Source: Cudoniella acicularis (taxonomy: Eukaryota; Ascomycota; Leotiomycetes; Helotiales; Helotiaceae). From it: a DNA stretch of 31,734 nucleotides. The notes under the pieces are model-generated. The model saw nothing but the letters and a program-made list of their open reading frames with translations. It had not been told where the DNA came from and did not search any database. This document shows, piece after piece, positions 29,058 to 31,734 of the stretch. The stretch's first letter is position 1, and every line of letters begins with the position of its first letter. Location of the stretch: positions 1 through 31,734 of the forward strand of contig JAAMPI010000574.1 in the NCBI GenBank assembly GCA_013054445.1. Direction: 5' to 3'. The position numbers and the translations under genes are program-made.

Positions 29058-30717
29058 ATGGATTCTATCCAGAAAAGCGAAATTCCAGCGCCCGAAAGAG
29101 AATCAGACATCGAGAAACATGCTGGCGTCACAGAGCCCTCGAAACCAGAAGATGAAAGTGCTGTCGCAGAACCGGAGCAACCCTACTCCATATTTAGCAA
29201 GCGCGAAAAGAAATTAATAACCTTCATCGCCTCTCTAACCACTCTCTTCCCGCCTCTGACCGGCAGTATGTACTATCCCATCATCACAGAGCTGGCTGGC
29301 GACTTGAAAGTATCCATCACGAAGATCAACCTTACGATCACCGTGTACTTGGTCTGGTTTCTCGCCGTCTTTTTCTATTGGCTATTACTAACACATACTG
29401 TGACAGATTTTCCAAGGCCTTGCGCCGTCTTTTATCGGCAATTTTTCAGATGAGGTCGGCCGCAGACCAGCACTTATTATCTCGTTCGTAATATACATCG
29501 CTGCTTGCATAGGGTTAGCATTGAAGGGCACCTACACCGCGTTGCTGATCACACGTTGTCTTCAGAGCGCAGGAAGCAGCGGCACGATTGCACTGGCGTT
29601 CGCGATGGTCTCTGATATTGTCACATCGGCAGAGAGAGGAAGTTATATATCATACGTGCAAATGGGTTGGATGATTGGGCCAGCTGTCGGACCGGTGATT
29701 ACTGTAGCCTGCTCCGAAGATCCTTTCTGACTTATAGTGTAGGTGCTTGGGGGAGTTTTGAGTCAATATCTTGGTTGGGAATCTATCTTCTGGTTCCTCA
29801 CGATTTTTGGTGTAGTCGTGCTTACGACCTGCCTCATTTTCCTACCCGAGACTTCTCGAAAAATAGTACGCAATGGCTCAATACCACCCCAAAGATGGAA
29901 CATATCACTGCTAGCCTACCTTCACCTTCGGAAAAGCCGCAAGTCCGGCCACGCCATAGAGAAGAGAGAATCTGGTGTGGGCGCCAAACCCCGACCCAAT
30001 CCCCTAAGCTCTCTAAAGTTATTCTTCGACAAAGAATCATGCATCTTGCTCCTTTACAGTGGACTCATCTACACGGGCCAATACATGGTACTGGCAAATA
30101 TGCCCGCGCAGCTGCAGGGAAAATATAACCTTAACACCCTGCACATTAGCCTTTGCTATCTCGCGACAGGAGCTGGCATCATGTCAGCCGTAACCTTCGT
30201 CGGTCCTGTATTAGACTGGAACTTTCGTCGTCATGCCAAGCGTCTGGGAATTGAGATCTCAAAAGACGAACAGCAAGATTTGAAAGGTTTTCCTATTGAG
30301 TGGGCACGGCTTCAAGTCAGCTTGCCACTACTCTGCATCTCAGCGGCTGCTATGGTGGTATATGGATGGGTACTGCAAGCTAGGACGTCATTAGCTGCGG
30401 TCTTAATTTTCGCCCTTCTCACCCAGTTTGGGATTGCGAGTTCGTTTTCAGGCTTCAGTAGTCTCATCGTTGACCTGAACCGCGAGAGGGCGGGGACAAC
30501 GACTGCAGCGATGAATCTGGCGCGGTGTTGGATGGGTGCTGCGGGTGTGGCGATAGTCAATCCGATGAGTAATGCTTTGGGGATTGGATGGGCATCAACT
30601 GTGATAGCTGGAAGTTGGTTACTCTTTTGTCCCACCGTGCTTTGGGCAATTAAGTGTGGGCCGAAGTGGCGGGAGGAGAAGGGGTTGAAGAACGCTACGA
30701 TTCCGGAGGTAAGGTAG
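29058..30717 (+). CDS. MFS drug/metabolite exporter (DHA1, QDR/TPO-like)
   Basis: Plasma-membrane H+ antiporter of the DHA1 family. Exons 29058-29351, 29407-29694, 29743-30717; 1557 nt, 518 aa. Start is ATG 29058 (MDSIQKSE). The cytosolic leader is acidic (about 1-50); TM1 follows KREKKLITFIASLT. Intron 1 (55 nt, branch CTAAC) joins TVYL to IFQGLAPSFIGNFSDEVGRRP, which carries motif A (G-x-F-S-D-x-x-G-R-R). Intron 2 (48 nt, branch CTGAC) joins GPAVGP to VLGGVLSQYLGWESIF, the canonical motif C region; a donor 8 bases further on is less family-like. Later segments include YSGLIYTGQYMV and the C-terminal half with ERAGTTTAAMNLARCWMG. No lesions, unlike the MFS pseudogene at 8960. Natural substrate unknown; regulation by the upstream Zn2Cys6 factor is inferred. 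Confidence 0.93.
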
Positions 30718-31248
30718 GAGGTCGAGAACGCCTTGGTGGGGATAGGAAAGTCTCATAATGTTGGCAAGGAGTCATGCCCGGCGATCAAGTTCTCCTCTTG
30801 TCTTGGTCTGTACCTCTCAAGCGCCATATACCCGTAGCTCGTCTAGATATCGCATCTGAGGTGGGCATCATCTTGTGGCCTTCCTCTTGGCTAGTGAGGC
30901 AGCGCCAGGTTTTATAGAATCATAGTCTATTTGAAGTATAGCATAGAGTCAGCACATAATGCGGGACACCCACAAACCCATGGCAAGTTGGTGACAGATG
31001 ACTCCTCGTCATCAAAACTTTGGGAACAGCATAGAGAACTAGGGTCCCAAGTCACTGGATCGCGTGACCAGTCATATGATCAGGGATCGCAGGACCGCGA
31101 GTGCGATCTAGCGATCCTGCGATCTAGTGCGGGGACCGGTAAGCGATCCACGCGATCCTAGGGAAGAGAGTCTATATAAGCAAAGGGATTTCCTTACTAG
31201 ATAAAAGCTTCGTGCTTAACCATTTATAGTAATCTTATATTATACTTT
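30718..31248. other. 3' flank of exporter with a GCGATC-rich cluster
   Basis: No gene recognised. Seven GCGATC/GATCGC hexamers lie between 31058 and 31157, arranged in both orientations, followed by a TATATAA (31171-31177). The open frame 30931-31161 crosses the cluster and shows no domain. The stretch could be part of another LTR or MITE, invaded by the LTR at 31249. Confidence 0.45.
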
Positions 31249-31491
31249 TGTCACAGACCTGGTTTGACGCGTCTCCCTCACCTGACGCGTCCCCCTTACC
31301 TGACGCGTCCCCGACGCGTCCCCCTTGTCACGTGTCCTAGTCCGTGCTAGACTCACCTCCTGTATATAAGGCCCCTTCAGGGCCACCTCTCTTCTTCTCT
31401 CCTTAGCTTAGTTTCTTCGATAATATAGCACCTTCTTATAAATACGTCCCACGTGACGTCAGGGCCTTCGTGCCTTTATAGTGCTATAACA
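31249..31491 (+). mobile_element. 243-bp solo LTR with ACTTT target duplication
   Basis: Begins TGTCACAGACCTGG, ends GTGCTATAACA, and is flanked by ACTTT at 31244-31248 and 31492-31496. Same family and orientation as 24278-24518, including the GACGCGTCCCCC repeats (more copies here) and GTATATAAGGCCCC. No internal domain, so it is a solo LTR. Confidence 0.93.
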
Positions 31492-31613
31492 ACTTTAGTC
31501 TATCTTTACTTATAATATATTAAGCTTCTATATATAATAACCTATAATATTATCGCTTTACTTCTCTCTTTTATACTACTAATCTGGCTTACTCCTAGTT
31601 ACTAGTTAAGCTA

Positions 31614-31734
31614 ATGGCTAGCTAGAACGTTATAAGAGATTCTCTTACTAGATTTACTAGAGGCAGAAGTCTAACGCTTATAGAACTTGTTAGAAGTCTA
31701 ACTAAGATATTTAAATCCCTCGACCTTCTAATAA
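31614..31734 (+). pseudogene. Possible start of a retroelement gag-like ORF, cut by edge
   Basis: ATG at 31614 reads MAS, then TAG, then NVIRDSLTRFTRGRSLTLI and ELVRSLTKIFKSLDL to the window end. The length and polar/hydrophobic pattern, AT-rich leader and RIP-like TAG would fit the start of a decayed gag. No zinc knuckle or other hallmark is within the window, so this is tentative. Confidence 0.25.

Noticed and set aside
1..31734. tRNA, rRNA, bacterial operon or prophage features
   Set aside because: No tRNA cloverleaf or GGTTCGAATCC-type box, no ribosome-binding-site spacing, and genes have spliceosomal introns.

Overview
The window is from a filamentous ascomycete (Pezizomycotina) nuclear genome. 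Supporting signs are short GT-AG introns (about 43-146 nt) with CTRAY branch points, a NACHT/ankyrin NLR-type receptor, a Zn2Cys6 regulator, fungal-type P450 and MFS families, BED/hAT transposase remains, and stop codons that look like RIP (CpA to TpA, mainly TGG to TAG). I cannot name the species. It is an accessory, transposon-rich region: four genes read through, though one of those (the P450) has a doubtful splice junction, and most other coding matter is broken.

Layout. 1-3432 (minus): 5' portion of a NACHT NLR with ankyrin repeats, five exons, running off the left edge. 4486-6196 (minus): an apparent small secreted-protein gene split by a 464-bp MITE and by an AT-rich insertion that holds an LTR copy. 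6380-6772: C-terminal remnant of a class III CoA-transferase. 7319-7966 (minus): possible P450 debris. 8960-10716 (minus): a DHA1 MFS transporter pseudogene. 10938-14557: a 3.6-kb element with long GGGTACCC-rich inverted termini and almost no open frames; it contains a 436-bp foldback MITE, a hairpin and a minisatellite. 14558-15770 (minus): BED/hAT transposase pseudogene. 16104-17855 (minus): amino-acid permease pseudogene split by a 390-bp solo LTR with a 5-bp target duplication.

18423-18860: GFA-domain pseudogene. 19667-21583: a P450 gene with a one-base problem at its last splice junction. 21662-21709: the tail of a second GFA copy, so the P450 lies between two diverged copies of the same 3' region. 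22231-23553 (minus): a membrane-protein pseudogene. 24278-24518: LTR. 26007-28280: intact Zn2Cys6 transcription factor. 29058-30717: intact QDR/TPO-like MFS exporter. 31249-31491: second copy of the same LTR, with a perfect target duplication.

How the genes fit together. The regulator and exporter are intact neighbours on one strand, and CGG/CCG half-sites lie upstream of the exporter, so a regulator-exporter module is the most likely live metabolic function. The nearby P450, a second P450-like remnant, a broken exporter, an amino-acid permease and a CoA-transferase fragment are compatible with an eroded specialised-metabolism neighbourhood, but no backbone synthase is visible. The NLR is an independent, apparently functional immune or allorecognition-type gene. 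All exon models were read by eye; internal consistency comes from frame closure (3171, 2004 and 1557 nt, all multiples of three) and from recovered family motifs.
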